Shown here in pieces: positions 32,585-45,549 of a stretch of 64,000 nt of DNA. This DNA is from Blastocystis sp. Blastoise (lineage: Eukaryota; Sar; Bigyra; Opalinata; Blastocystidae): NCBI GenBank assembly GCA_039096225.1, contig JBBPEB010000007.1, positions 682,001 through 746,000 of the forward strand, written 5' to 3'. The number at the start of each line of letters is the position of its first letter. Within the stretch, counting starts at the first letter, position 1. The notes under the pieces are model-generated. The model was not told the origin of the DNA, searched no databases, and saw only the letters and a program-made list of their open reading frames with translations. The translations under genes and the position numbers were made by a program.

Positions 32585-32897
32585 TTATCGTACATAGCAA
32601 GAGTATAAACGGCATTTAATTGAAGACAAACAACATATTCTTTATACCCATTGTTATCGGCATTCGTACCAGCTCCTTCATGGATAAGAACTCCAGTTGT
32701 ATCAGTTCCTTTAAATATCTTCTACGATTCTTCATAAGCATAATTCTTAAATTCTTTTCGAAGCATAAAAAGCGCACTAGGATAAGTACACAGCGATTGG
32801 ACTATATTTATTATGATTTAAAAGCAATAATAAATATTACAAATATACCTAAGGATATCAATCCTAAAATAATAAAAAGAGCAACGAATTGTCTCAT
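32585..32897 (-). pseudogene. Orphan 5' exons of the surface-protein gene
   Basis: Exon 1 (32849-32897) encodes MRQFVALFIILGLISL, a typical signal peptide. A 47-nt GTATAT...ATATAG intron leads in phase to exon 2 (32585-32801): VQSLCTYPSALFMLRKEF..., then KEYVVCLQLNAVYTLAMYD, ending in phase 2 before a GTATGT donor. This matches the first part of modules in the big surface protein (YTLVLSDSKNDGWGEGTY). The exon at 13856-13980 starts in exactly the needed phase and alignment column (N-YGDGWSSGAYLYIKYG). An in-frame TAG at 32722-32724 falls where related modules have Trp. So this looks like the real 5' end of that gene, cut off and probably dead. Confidence 0.72.
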
Positions 32898-33414
32898 TTC
32901 TTTTTAGCCAGAAATAAATAAATATATAACAATATTTTTTTAAATTTTTTTGAAACTTGTCAAATAAAACTGTCGTGTAAGTTTTTTTACTATTTTTTAT
33001 ATAATGGCATCTCATGTATGATTGACAGATGTAAATCAATGACAGAGAATTACGTATACAAAATAGATCACGAAATCTATTGGATAATTTTTCTAGTATT
33101 TTTTTTAGTAGTTCCAGTTTTTTAAATTTAAATTTTTAAATTTTATTCAATCAGGATCAAAGATATTTAATGTACCAGTATAAATGATACATGATTTCTC
33201 GTTTTTTTTAATTTAATTCGTTTAAAACATCAAAATGACAGTTATAATGAACATTCATTTTGAGCAAACAAGTAAAAAAAATAAATGAATTAAAGATCAG
33301 GAATATGAATAATTTAGCATGATATAAACAGACTAAATATGTTTTAAAATAAAACAAATAATAAATGAGATCAATACGTGTGAAAAAATACTAGAATCAA
33401 ATTTAAATAGCTTT
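32898..33414. other. Spacer upstream of the orphan exons
   Basis: AT-rich DNA between the decayed HECT gene's stop and the ATG of the surface-protein signal exon; it should hold that gene's former promoter. Overlapping open frames here are low complexity. No specific element recognised. Confidence 0.45.
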
Positions 33415-34716
33415 TTATTCATTAACATCATGAATAAGTATATCTACACCAATTATAGGAGCATAATAAATAGTTAAAGTTAATTTAAAATGTGAATATT
33501 TCTTTTGATGAATATTTGGGTACTGATAATGAGATAAAACATATTTGAAAAGTAGACAGAAATCATCATAATTACAATTTACATATGAAAATGGAATTAT
33601 TGTTAGCTATAAAGAAATTTTAATATATATAATGATTAAATAATAATGTTATAATGATTTATAGATTATAATAATAATATATATATACTTTAAAGCTGTT
33701 TTGAATATCAAAAATAGGAATGGAAGAATGTGCTGAAATAAAGAATAAGAATTTTCGTTTTTCTTCATAAGAATAAAATTCTAATACTTCCTACAATCAT
33801 TATATACAAGGTTCAGTAACTGTATATACACCCTTATAGCTATATATACATATATATTATAATAATATAAACAGTAGCATGTAAGTAATAAAAAAGAATA
33901 TATATATATATAGTAATATAGTTAATAAATAACTATATAAATACGTAGTAAGAGATTTCAATAAATTGATATCAATTTCTTTGATTCCTAGAAACATCTC
34001 TTCAATTTATCACCAAAAAAAACACTAATATATATAATTAGGAAGAGACTTCGCTAAATCATAAATAAAAGCATATACTAGTGGTAAACTCTCTTTTAAT
34101 CGTAAAAGACTATATCAACCTGTTTATTCTTTACGTTCACTGAAGAGTACGTGATCTTTAAATATATATCCACAAATCAGTTGTGAAGTGTTGTTCGAAA
34201 GAAGGATAGTCCACGTGACATCATAGAAACTCTTTTCATATCTTCTGCAGACTATATATGTAATAGAAATATAGGATATTATATAATAAGATATATAATA
34301 ATACATTCTATGCTAAATAAATAATAATAAATATTCTATTAAATATTAAATAAAAATACAATATAAAATATACAATAGAATCATATATATAATAATAATA
34401 TACAGAGCATCTATTTATTGGATTCAAATAATCAACATAACCATAATTAATCTCTTTCAAATCTTCTCTATCTATATCTGTACCTGTAAAAATCTTATAT
34501 ACTAACGGAGCTAAGCGGATATTCATTTGAATAGAATAACGCATACTCATACCAATAATAGCAGCTAAAGTCTTTAATAATGCTATTTGTGTTTCGTACT
34601 CAGAATTATACATCTTTAACGGATTAAATATATAGCAATTTCTACCGAGAAGGCTGTAGTTATCTCTCATGTTTGGCGTAAGAAGATAATATATCGGTAT
34701 GTTGAACTCTTTTAAT
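33415..34716 (-). pseudogene. HECT-type E3 ubiquitin ligase fragment, decayed
   Basis: The C-terminal HECT catalytic domain can be followed in pieces: TPNMRDNYSLLGRNCYIFNP and KTLAAIIGMSMRYSIQMNI with DREDLKEINYGYVDYLNPIN (N-lobe), SAEDMKRVSMMSRGLSFFRTT, LLRLKESLPLVYAFIYDLA, EEMFLGIKEIDINLLKSLTT, EVLEFYSYEEKRKFLFFISA, and a C-lobe-like end before TAA at 33415-33417. HECT enzymes pass ubiquitin from E2 to substrates through a Cys near the C terminus; I could not find a convincing catalytic Cys in the degraded C-lobe. There is an in-frame TGA after RTTLHN, a frame change and missing residues before LLRLKES. No N-terminal half is seen to the right. Closest in feel to HERC-type HECT domains, but the subfamily is unsure. 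Confidence 0.6.
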
Positions 34717-35515
34717 TACATTTTCAAAGATTTTCAATACAGTCACCAATTATCACTAGAACATATAACCATTTAATAATATTCATAATTATTATTATTA
34801 TAAAATCATAGAAAACAAAAATAAAACAAGAAACAACTAGTCATTTCGAAAAAAAAGAATCACAAAAAGAATTCCAATAAAGAACAAATAAAAGCACTAT
34901 CAATAATTCAATGCATCCTTTATGTAATACTATACCCACACAGATATGTTGATTTTCTAAAAATTGTTGTTGGTACAAGTTAGAATTCTATTAATAATTC
35001 AATAATGAATACTAATACAGTAAATACAACGAAATCAGACAAATATTCATTCAATAATCACGTTATATTGGAATTAAATAGGTTTAAATAATCGAGACTT
35101 GGCATTTCATTTCCGTGGAAATCTTTAATAGTATACTCATCAAATCATATTTTTACATGGGAATGTTAAGACACTAATATTTTTCAATTCTATGATTAAT
35201 ATAAAGCAATAAAGCATAAGAATAAGCAGATAAAACGAAACTAGGATCTAATTAAGAGTGTATAGTTGCGGTTATGAATATATGATATAGAAATGAGAAT
35301 GAATAAGGAATATAGAAGCAAATGACTATAATAAAAACTGTAATGTTTATAATTTATATAAAAGAGCCAAATATTATTAAGAATTGAAATATTTAAAATA
35401 TTTAAAAAGCAAAAGAAAGAAGAACAATACATGAATTATTATTCTAATAGCAACATAAAAATATATATATCTTTTTAAAAAATGAGTAATGAATAATTAT
35501 TATATATATTAACGT
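34717..35515. other. Spacer, possible remains of HECT upstream exons
   Basis: Lies between the HECT remnant and the glycerate kinase stop. A minus-strand stretch near 35130-35060 reads KDFHGNEMPSLDYLNLFNSN and could be a relic exon; nothing joins it to the HECT part. Confidence 0.35.
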
Positions 35516-38098
35516 TTATTCTTTATCAATAATGATAACAGCTACATCCATGACATTTGTTCCTGTAGGGCCAGTAACAATATGATTTTCTTTAAGATGT
35601 TTGAAATAATTATAACTATCTTTATTTTTATAATATTCCATAGCATTAAATCCTTTCTTTGTTCCTTCTTCAATAGTATGTTCATCAACAACACCTCCAG
35701 AAGCATCAGTAGGACCATCAGAACCATCGGTAGCACTACATAACACAGTTATATCTATATATATATAGTATTTTAATAATATAAAGAAACAAAGAATATA
35801 TGTAAGGTTTATTGTATTTATAGAGAGATAATACAAATTTTTAAAAAATGTAATATATATTATTTTAAAGAAATCAAGTAATAATTAATTGTTTTTTATA
35901 ATAACATATATATAATAGTTTTATAAAGATTACAAATAAAAAAAATAAATAATTTATATATATACTTTTACATGTTTGTAGTTCTAAAGCTGCTTTAAGT
36001 GCAAATTCTTGATTTCTACCACCCATTCCTTGTTTACCATCTAATTTAACTACTGTTTCTCCTCCTATATATATATATTAGTTTATTTTAGAAACATCAT
36101 AAAGAAATAGATTTTATAACTATTAAAAAAACACTAAAACATTAAAAATTTTTATATTAAACAAAATATATAATTAGAATAAGAATATAATACATATATA
36201 CCAGCAATAATAGCACAAGGTGCTTTCATTTCATGTTCACCACGAGCTATTTTCTTAGCTAAATCAACAAGTTTCTATATAAGAAAAATAATTATTAATG
36301 ATAATTGAAAAAAAATTATTATTTATATAAAAAAGTAATTAAAACTTATTTAATCTCAAAAATAGTACATATATATATATATACATCGGACATAATATTA
36401 GCTTCTCCTTCTAGTCCACTATAGAGAACTAGAGGTGTATATCCTAAAGCAATGGCGCGAGCTTTGGCGGCATCGAGGGATTGGTCATTATTACCTACAA
36501 TCTTTACTAAGTTACTATATATATATATATATAGAAAGAGAAATAATAAATAATGGTCTTGTTATATAATTATAATTATTATATATTAAAAACTATAATT
36601 AAAAAAGAGAAAAACAATAATATTATATAATAAGTAAAAATAATCTAAAAGATACTGTTGGAAGCATGGATCTGAGGGTTTGGGGGTTTCAGGGATACTT
36701 CCTTTAACGCCATTAGTAATACGATCTTGAACACTATTAATAATAATAATAATTAACATTATTATATATTGATTAAATACTATAATAAACATAGAATTAT
36801 ATATATATATATATACGATTTAGGTACTTTTTCCCAAATATCATATTTCTTCATGATATTGAGACAATCTTGATAAGTGAATTTATCAGGATAAGTCGGT
36901 CCACTAGCAATTGACGAGAGATCATCTCCCATAACATCAGAGAGAACGAGGGATAAGAGGGGAGAAGGATATGCAGCACGTGCTAATTGACCACCCTAGA
37001 TAATGAATAAAAAAGAATTCTTTATAATATATACATAGATAATAATTGTAAAATAATTTTTTTTTTTTAAATAATAATAGATTAAAAAAAATAATAATAA
37101 TAGTTAAAAAATATTAATAGAATAATAAAAGAATAATTAAAACTAAAGAAATACTTTAATAGAAGATAAGTGTTTACGAACACAGTTCATTTCTACGATA
37201 TCAGCTCCAGATCCTAATAATAACTTCGTCGTTTTTTGAAGATCTTCTAAGGATAGAGGAGAAGCAGGAAGACATAATAAAGCACTACCTCCTCCACTTA
37301 TCAGACTAACAACTAAAGTATTCTTATCTCCTTTACTTACAGTCTCTATAATCTTCTTTGAGCCTAAAACACCTATATATAAGAAATAAATAGTAAACTC
37401 ATAGAAATAATATATATATATATATTGATTTATTTCATATTTATGTTATATAAATAACATTATTTTGTTATATAATAAATAACATTATATTATATATATA
37501 AATATATTATATTATATATATAAACATGAATAAAAATAACTTACTGTTTTTATCAGGTACAGGATGAGCAGCTTCAATTATATTGATATTCTTGAAAGTA
37601 GCTCCTTTTGAATACTTATATCTATAGAATAATAAAGAAACATTTAATAAATATATATAATATTTGGTTATTCTTTAAAAAATAGATAAATATAATTTTT
37701 AAATAAGATAAATATAATTTTTAAAATAGATAAATATAATTTTTAAAATATAGATAAAAGCAATTAAAAATATAGATAAAAATAATTTTTAAAAATAAAT
37801 AAAAATAATTAAAAAAAACACATAAATACTTAGTGACAACTTGACCATCAACAACTTTGGAGTTAAAAAATGTAGAAGCAGCTTCTACCATAGGAATAGC
37901 ACCTTTACCTCCACCGACAACAATAACTTTTTGATAATCAGAAGCATGTTTTCCATTGATTACGCATTCATCGCTCTTTAAGAAATTGTAAACGGAACTA
38001 TAGGGATCAGCTCGTTTCAGGGCATCATTAAAGATTTGAAGTGCTGCTGTTCTTCTTGAAGAACAAGATGAGAACGTTCTCATAATAGAAGGATACAT
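35516..38098 (-). CDS. GLYCTK: Glycerate 2-kinase, GLYCTK/MOFRL family
   Basis: Phosphorylates D-glycerate to 2-phosphoglycerate, in serine or fructose breakdown. About nine exons on the minus strand. Family motifs seen in order: VIVVGGGKGAIPMVEAA (near 37920), SLISGGGSALLCLPASPLS (near 37290), ADIVEMNCVRKHLSSIKGG (near 37190), VLSDVMGDDLSSIASGPTY (near 36920), NLVKIVGNNDQSLDAA (near 36490), IIAGGETVVKLDGKQGMGGR (near 36040) and SATDGSDGPTDASGG (near 35720), the last two being the MOFRL domain. Ends VAVIIIDKE before TAA. Start chosen at 38098 (MYPSIMRTFSSCSSRRTAA), whose Ser/Arg-rich head looks like a mitochondrial-type presequence; ATG at 38083 is an alternative. No frame break seen. Confidence 0.93.
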
Positions 38099-39099
38099 AG
38101 CAGAACAATTAGAGATTTTTGTGACGAACATGAGTAGAAATAACAAATAATGACTGAGAGAAGTTTTCTCAACAATTTGTATTTCTTTGAAAAAATGAAT
38201 TTTATAAAAAAGAGTATCCAAAGAAGAAAAAATGAAATGTTCACTATATCTCGAAAAATAATCGCGAATACATTCCAGTTACTATAGAAACAAGAGAAGA
38301 ACAAGAGAACCTTTCTCCATTTTGTAATGAATGTTTTCTTTAAACACGTATATATTGATGAAAATGAAGTCTAAGCTGATATAATAAAGCCTATCCGTAC
38401 CTGAATGTTTTTGATATCTCATATATGACAACAAAAAACAATTTAAAATACTTTGACTCATTTTTTATGGCAATTATTTTTCTTTTTTTTTCGTTTGACG
38501 TCTCCATAATAATTCTCATATCACTTTATATATTGCTAACTAATTCTTTTATGCATCATAATCAATATTCAATCAGACGATACTTCATTCTGTGATCTGT
38601 GTTGTTTTTTAATGATACTATATTGATATTATTTTCTTTATTAATTTTTATTGCATTTATTATTTGAATACAATAGAATTCTTTAAGAACTGTATTAATA
38701 ATGTTTACCAAACAACTTTTTCGTGTAAGATTTATAGAAAAATGAATATGCAATAAGATTTCAAACGAGTTTCTTTCATTCAAATTTATAAAAAACATCA
38801 AAAATGAAAGTAAATAATAAATAATTATTAAATAAAAACATAATTCTTATTCTCTTTATTTATTGGTTGAACAAAAGACGAACTTGAATCAGCCAGTAAT
38901 ACATAAATGTATTCACACTTACCACTTTTTTTTGGATATTCATGGTAAAAAATACAATTTCAGTCAATACTAATTGAAGAACAATGATTATTATTCTTCG
39001 GTTCAAAAATAATGACTCCTATAATATCGGTTTAAAAAACCCTTACAATTCAACTGTCTTTCATAGATACGTATTCAATTGAAGATAAGAAGAATCATC
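38099..39099. other. Divergent promoter region
   Basis: Separates the divergent glycerate kinase and glycosyltransferase genes. A minus-strand frame at 38562-38801 (79 codons, starts MMFFINLNERNSFEIL) has mixed amino-acid use and might be a small gene, but has no other support. No other feature seen. Confidence 0.4.
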
Positions 39100-41177
39100 A
39101 TGCATATCAAAGATGCAGTGAATAAAGAAAACAAGGGTTTTCTATGTGTAGTCACTCTAGGATTAATAGTTCTGTTGTTTTGTGATATTTTCGCGTATGT
39201 AGTTAGTGATATTTCAAGTCTATTTTTATAGACCAATGCATGATAGTAGCAAGAGTATTAATATTATCAAGATATCACATCAAGTATATATTTTTTTGTC
39301 AATAAATACTGTGTTTAAATTTGTTTCTATCATTTAACTAATGTAGTTCACAGCTAATGATATAAACAAATCGATGAACAGTATTTCTTTTAAATCAAAT
39401 CTTACAAAGGAAAACATCAGTATATCAATTATTTTTTTATATAAAAATATTCTTTATTCCTTCTATAGCCATAAATAATGAAAAAACAAACTTAGTTTCC
39501 ACGTCTACTTCAGAATCAATCATAAATCAGCCAGTTATTAACAATATCCCTACTCAAATCTCTAAATCAAATGAATTAATCAGCAAGGATTGTATTTTTT
39601 TAAATACAATATTCATCAAAACTTCATAATTTCATCATTATTTATAGCAACTGATACTTCAATTCAACCTATAGATTCTACAAAAATCAACAGTATTATC
39701 CCTGAAACTCATTCAAATATTAAAATTAAGAATAATGCTGATAATGATATCTCTAAAAATACAAGTATAGCAATTATTTACTTTTTTTTTATATACTGAA
39801 TTCTTGAGTACCACATATATATTCATATATTTGAATATATTATCTATAGATATAAATATAAATAAGATTTCAAAACCAATGGCTGATATTCCTGAATATA
39901 AAACGATAATTAATCCACTTTATAATTCATCATCACCTCCTCAACAATATCCATTAAATAGTAATATATATTTATATATTTATTTATATAGATTCTTTAT
40001 AAATAATACATTTACTATAATCAATAATACATATATATAGATCAATATTGTAATACTATCAAGTTAATGTTGTATCCCCGTGGGGGAATGGGGAATCAAA
40101 TGAATTTAATGGCATTCATGTGGTACTTATCAGCTATCTATAAAATACCTATATATAGTATAGATATTATTATTTATATTTATATGTTTATTTTATTAAA
40201 ATATGTTCTATTATTATTATATATCTATAATTTACATTTATAAAATAATACATTTCTCTCTAGTTCCTTCTGATTCTATTTTTAATACTATTTTAAGTAT
40301 ACCAGAATTATTTTCTGGACAAATTGTAATATTTAATGAAAAGAATCGTAAAACAATTACAGAAACTCAATTTTTACATATTAATTATCAAGTTACAAAA
40401 GATTTATTATATATGAATGATTTAGAAAAAGAAGGTAATATCATGCGAGATAGTATACTTAAAGATACATTTTGTAATGATTATAAATATCAAATTATTC
40501 ATATATATGGTCACACACCTTGTTATGAAATGCTTTTTAATCATGAAAAATTTAAATATTATTTATATCAATATCATTTTAATCCACTTATATGGAATCC
40601 TGTTGTTACACTAGATAGTCATTATCAATATATGGTACCATTTTTAAAAGTTGTTAAACCTAAACAAAATCTCTTAGATGAAATGTATAGAATATTCCCT
40701 GGATATAATACAACAAGATTCTTATCCGTACATGGTCGTTTCCTTGGATCTTTATCAGATTTTCCTGATGATGAACAACGTATTACTGTTTGTGAATTAG
40801 ATGAATTTTTAAATACTATTAATAAAACAATGATTGAATCTCATAATCAATATTTTTATCTTGCTAGTGATTCTACTAAATTTAAACGATATGCACAAAA
40901 GAGATTTAATACTCAATGTATAGTAGGTAATTTAACAGAAATAAAAAATTCAAATTATGAACGTATTTATGAAAAAGATTCTATAGATAAATTACAAGCA
41001 CAATTAGAAGCAGCTGCTGAATATATGATTCTTCAATATGGTAATAGTTGTATTGCTTCTATTCGATCTAGTTTTAGTTATCAAGCATGCACATTACTTA
41101 TGAAACCATTTATTATTTTTGGACATCGAATTCATCCTCCTTGTTATAAATCACTTTCTGATATTTTTATTTATTAA
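39100..41177 (+). CDS. Type II Golgi glycosyltransferase, fucosyltransferase-like
   Basis: The first exon (ATG at 39100) encodes a short cytoplasmic head and a membrane anchor (FLCVVTLGLIVLLFCDIF). Four or five small exons then encode a Ser/Thr/Asn/Pro-rich stem. The catalytic part begins IKLMLYPRGGMGNQMNLMAF (near 40065-40125), like the GGLGNQM motif of GT11 fucosyltransferases; later SVHGRFLGS (near 40720) sits where the HxR nucleotide-binding motif lies, YFYLASDSTKFKRYAQKRF follows, and CIASIRSSFSYQACTLL (near 41055) resembles the serine-rich sugar-nucleotide loop of GT37/GT11. Junctions are in phase from ATG to TAA at 41177. Probably a fucosyltransferase of the secretory pathway; the exact acceptor is unknown. 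Tail to tail with another glycosyltransferase gene. Confidence 0.75.
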
Positions 41178-41178
41178 T

Positions 41179-41206
41179 TGATTTATTTTTTTATTTATTT
41201 ATTTTT

Positions 41207-41269
<63 letters not shown>

Positions 41270-41275
41270 TTATTA
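41179..41275. repeat. (TTTA)n array between convergent genes
   Basis: About twenty TTTA/TTTTTTA units right after the fucosyltransferase-like stop codon, probably within its 3' UTR. Confidence 0.9.
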
Positions 41276-41707
41276 TCAATAGGATTGTTTAAATTAATAC
41301 TTTTTTCTTTATTTAGCAAATGTTCTTGTTTACTTTTTTGTTATTCATTGTCGTATATATTTCTATTTCTTTTGTTCTTCAATGTATTTTTTTTTATTTA
41401 TTGTATCATTCATTCTATTATTATGATTAATATATTTCGTTATATTATTCTTTCAAATCATATTAATACATATTATATATATTATATTTATAATAAAACA
41501 AAACATCTGATTAACAACATTATATAATAGTATATTAAAAATGAAATAAAATAATAATCGAAATTTCTTTATTTAAAAAAAACAAAAAAAAGTCCTACTA
41601 TAAGTATTATTTTTTTGTTAGAAATAATATATATATATATAAGTGAAACTTTCAAAAATAAATTTTTGTTTCGTATAAAAATAATATATATATATATATA
41701 TATATAT
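41276..41707. other. Short convergent intergenic spacer
   Basis: Holds the 3' flanks of the two glycosyltransferase genes and two short TA runs (near 41630 and 41690). Open frames here are low complexity. Confidence 0.5.
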
Positions 41708-42120
41708 TTAAAGAGGGTATCTAGTTTGAGGATGACTCCAGTCTTCATTATATTTACTCATAATAACATGCAGAATAGCATCATCAACTTGAATAGCAAG
41801 ATGTCTATCATCAACATGACAAGGAAGATTCTTCCAATCATTAGTACACTTACTGTTTATATAAGAAGTACATGTGGTCATATCCATAGTATTAATAGTA
41901 GCTACTTGACGAAGAACAATATGAGACATAGAATATAACATTTGTAAATTAGGATCATAATAATTATCAGGCATAATGACTATAGCAGCACTATAAGGTT
42001 GTAAAAAGAGAATATAATAAATAAATGAATTATAAGGCATAAGAAGAACATCTATATGAGTAATTAATTCAACACGTTCAGCAACAGTAAGAGGAGTCAT
42101 AGACGTACGTGTGACTTGCC

Positions 42121-42161
<41 letters not shown>

Positions 42162-42865
42162 GTATATATTATTATATAATATATATATATATTATTATAT
42201 ATATAATTATATTATTATAATAATAAAAATAAAAATTCTTAATAAAAGAAGAAGAAATATTTTTAAAATTGATGATTTATAAAATAAAAATAACTATATA
42301 ACTATATATATATACGTAAGGAGATCCTTTAAGAGCTTTTCTTGTGGTTTCAGCTTCATCACACCATTGAAATCCCTCAGGTTCATGTAATACAGTAATA
42401 TTTAATATTTTTCTAGTATTAACAACAGCTTTATAATTTAGAATACGATTAAATAAATCTTGTTGAATAGAATGTAAACATAAATATGGATATGTTGATG
42501 TTTCTTGTTTCAACTCAACCTATATATATATTATTATTATTATTATTATTATTTTTAATATTATAATATAATATAATATAATATATAATAATGTTATAAG
42601 ATTGTAAAAAATAATATAAAATAATATCTTTAGTATTATAAAATAAATATATATATATATATACAACAGTATGTGTTAAATATAATCTATTGTAAACATC
42701 AGTATGATTATCATAGGATGCTATATTAGTAGAATCTGATAAATAATATTGAGTTATATAAGTAAAATAATTAAATAAATCTGGATTCTCATGAATTTCT
42801 TTAGGAATATAACACACAGAAATATCCTTCTATATATGAATATATAAGAAAACAAAATAATATAT

Positions 42866-42907
<42 letters not shown>

Positions 42908-43328
42908 TAGATTGAATACCATTTTGATAAAATAATAAAGGAATAGCATTAATTAAACTATAATACCCAAGTATTGTTTGCTGATTTGTATATAATATCA
43001 CACATACTAGTTTATCTAAACCAACACTCTTTTCGCTAATCTGTCTATTTGTAACGAATACATGAGGGATATTATAAAATGTAGAATAAATATTCTCTTC
43101 TACATCAACTTGGACCATTTGCTCAGTTGAGTTATCCGTAGAAAGAGAAGATGTTTTTAACAAAATCGAATTAACATGAACAACTGGTTCTAAAGTATCT
43201 TTTTCCATTTCACTTTTTTCCTGAGTGATATTCATAGCATTTTCATTATTTCTAGAATTACTTAGCACGAAAATAATGGTTAGCATGAAAATAGATAACA
43301 CTGTACCAAATGTATTTATAAAGCTCAT
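41708..43328 (-). CDS. Type II glycosyltransferase, GT61-like
   Basis: Starts MSFINTFGTVLSIFMLTIIF, a signal anchor beginning at residue 5 or so, followed by a stem with Asn/Ser/Thr/Glu. Four exons with TA-rich introns (near 42905-42840, 42665-42520, 42315-42125). The C-terminal exon reads TPLTVAERVELITHIDVLLM then PYNSFIYYILFLQPYSAAIV, which resembles the region of GT61/EOGT-type transferases around their conserved His-Gly-Ala-x-x-Asn loop, although here the loop is PYNSF, so the key residues differ. Several Cys in the last 60 residues (TTCTSYINSKCTNDW...PCHVDD) could form disulfides in the Golgi lumen. The family call is moderate; type II topology is clear. Confidence 0.6.
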
Positions 43329-44288
43329 ACTCGAATATCAAATAAAAAAGTAAAAATAAATATATTTTATGAGATTTCACAAATCTAGATATGACTGATC
43401 AGGAAAAGAAAACCAAAAATTACGGTTATTTTCAAGAAACTTTATAAGTATTTGTAGGTATTTAGTTCTCTTTGCTAAAAAACGAAAGTTTTTATTTTCT
43501 GTAGATAAAACACCTCATTTCTGAATTGTTTGATCGACTTTTTAAAGCGAATTACTTCATATAGCTACTTGGTTCAACTTTCTTATACTGTTTCTTTTGT
43601 TTAACTCTTTATCTTAATACAAATATAAACATATCTTTTCAAAGACTCAAAGATGTTTAGAGTTTCCGTAGATCTTATGGAGTTTTGTAAGACAAGATTT
43701 TTTTAGTATATCTGTTGTTTCATAACTCTTGTCTCTATGGTATATTTACATACATAAAGATAAAGTAGCCAATTGAAAGAAATGACGTATCATTTAAAAA
43801 TTGAAAGATGATAATATAATGTTATATATTGATTGATCAAAGGTCTAGACTACTCTCTACATAAATTTATTATTTGGGAATGAATATTGAGACTCTAAAA
43901 AACTTTTTTCATAAATATTATTTTTATTGTCTTATGTTAATTTTCTCCATATTATACTTACTCCATTGTATACATAGAGACATATATGATAGTTTCAGTA
44001 TATTAATAATCAAATTATTTAGAAAAATTGTTATATAATACATTAAAAATCTCAATCAAAATAGCAACATATAAGGTTATTTGTATATAAGCAATTGATA
44101 ATGAATGGATGAAAAATAAAGTAATAAATGTTTTTAAACTCAATTTTGTTGGTGACATAGAGAGATATATATGTTGTTTAATATAATTATTCTACGTATT
44201 ATTGTTTTATAGTATTAATAAAGGAATAAGAATCACCAAACAAAGAATAATAGATATTACTTAATATTACATATATATATAGTATATA
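43329..44288. other. Intergenic, no gene seen
   Basis: Promoter side of the GT61-like gene and 3' flank of the zinc-finger/propeller gene. Plain AT-rich sequence, no repeats of note, no RNA recognised. Confidence 0.5.
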
Positions 44289-45504
44289 TTATAAGGGAGT
44301 TATATAGAGAAAGCCACCTCTTCCCGCCAATATTATGTACTGTTTCCCGCCAATCTTAGGACCCATTACGACTTTAGACCTGTATATGTGTTATTATTAT
44401 TATATTTATTATATATTATTATTATATTTATTATATATTATTATTATATTTATTATATATTATTATTATATTTATTATTATATTTATTATACATTATTAT
44501 TATATAATTTTATTATACATAATTATATATTATTATTATATTTATTATTATCATATTTATTATCATATTTATTATTATCATATTTATTATTATATTTATT
44601 ATATATATTATAATAAATAATATATACCATCCATTTCTGACATCTGTATTATTTCTTAATAAATCGTCTTGCTTATGGGTGAATGTACACTTGGTACTAT
44701 TATCAATTGTATATATAACATTTCCATTACCCGTACAAAACACATTTGATAATGAAGAATTAGATTGGTCAGTTGTACTACTTTGTTTCGCATCCTGTCC
44801 ATTTGGTTGGTCAACGATAAATGGAGGTATCGGCATGAAACGGAAAGAGGGATCTGAAGTGGATAACGAAATATGCGTATTATTTACTATATACAATTCT
44901 TGTGTTCTTCTATATATATAGTTTATTGTATAGAGAAAGATTATTATATATATTATTATATATATGTATTATATGTATTATATAGATACTATTATATGCA
45001 TTATAGTATTATTATCATATAGAGAAAATAAATAATATATATATACGCTAATTTATCTCTAGGTCTTTTCAATAGCGATCGGTAAAAACACTGGCCATTA
45101 CTTGTCGTTATAAGTATACAGGAATGACTCTAAAGATAGGGGAAATAAATATATACATTATGATTCTATATACATCATCAAAATATGTGTCTGTTATAGA
45201 ATAAGCAGTCATAAACCTATATATATATATATATATATAGCATATTTATATATATAGCATATTTATATATAGCACATATATATAGCATATTTATATATAG
45301 CATATTTATATATAGCATATATATGTATATAGAGAGCATATATATACAAAGCTCCGAGATGTTCAGTTTCATAATAACAGGCTGTTATATCACTCTGAGT
45401 CACAAATAATGGCAAAAGATATCTTTATATTTTAAATATAAATATAAATATATAATATATATGACAAATAATAATATATGATAATATATAAAAAAGTAAT
45501 AAAC

Positions 45505-45549
<45 letters not shown>

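Noticed and set aside
32818-33039. 73-aa minus-strand ORF (MIYICQSYMR...)
   Set aside because: Overlaps the signal-peptide exon in another frame, low complexity and no splice support.
35241-35432. 63-aa minus-strand ORF rich in Ile/Tyr/Ser
   Set aside because: Composition is that of random AT-rich sequence; no intron or neighbour evidence.
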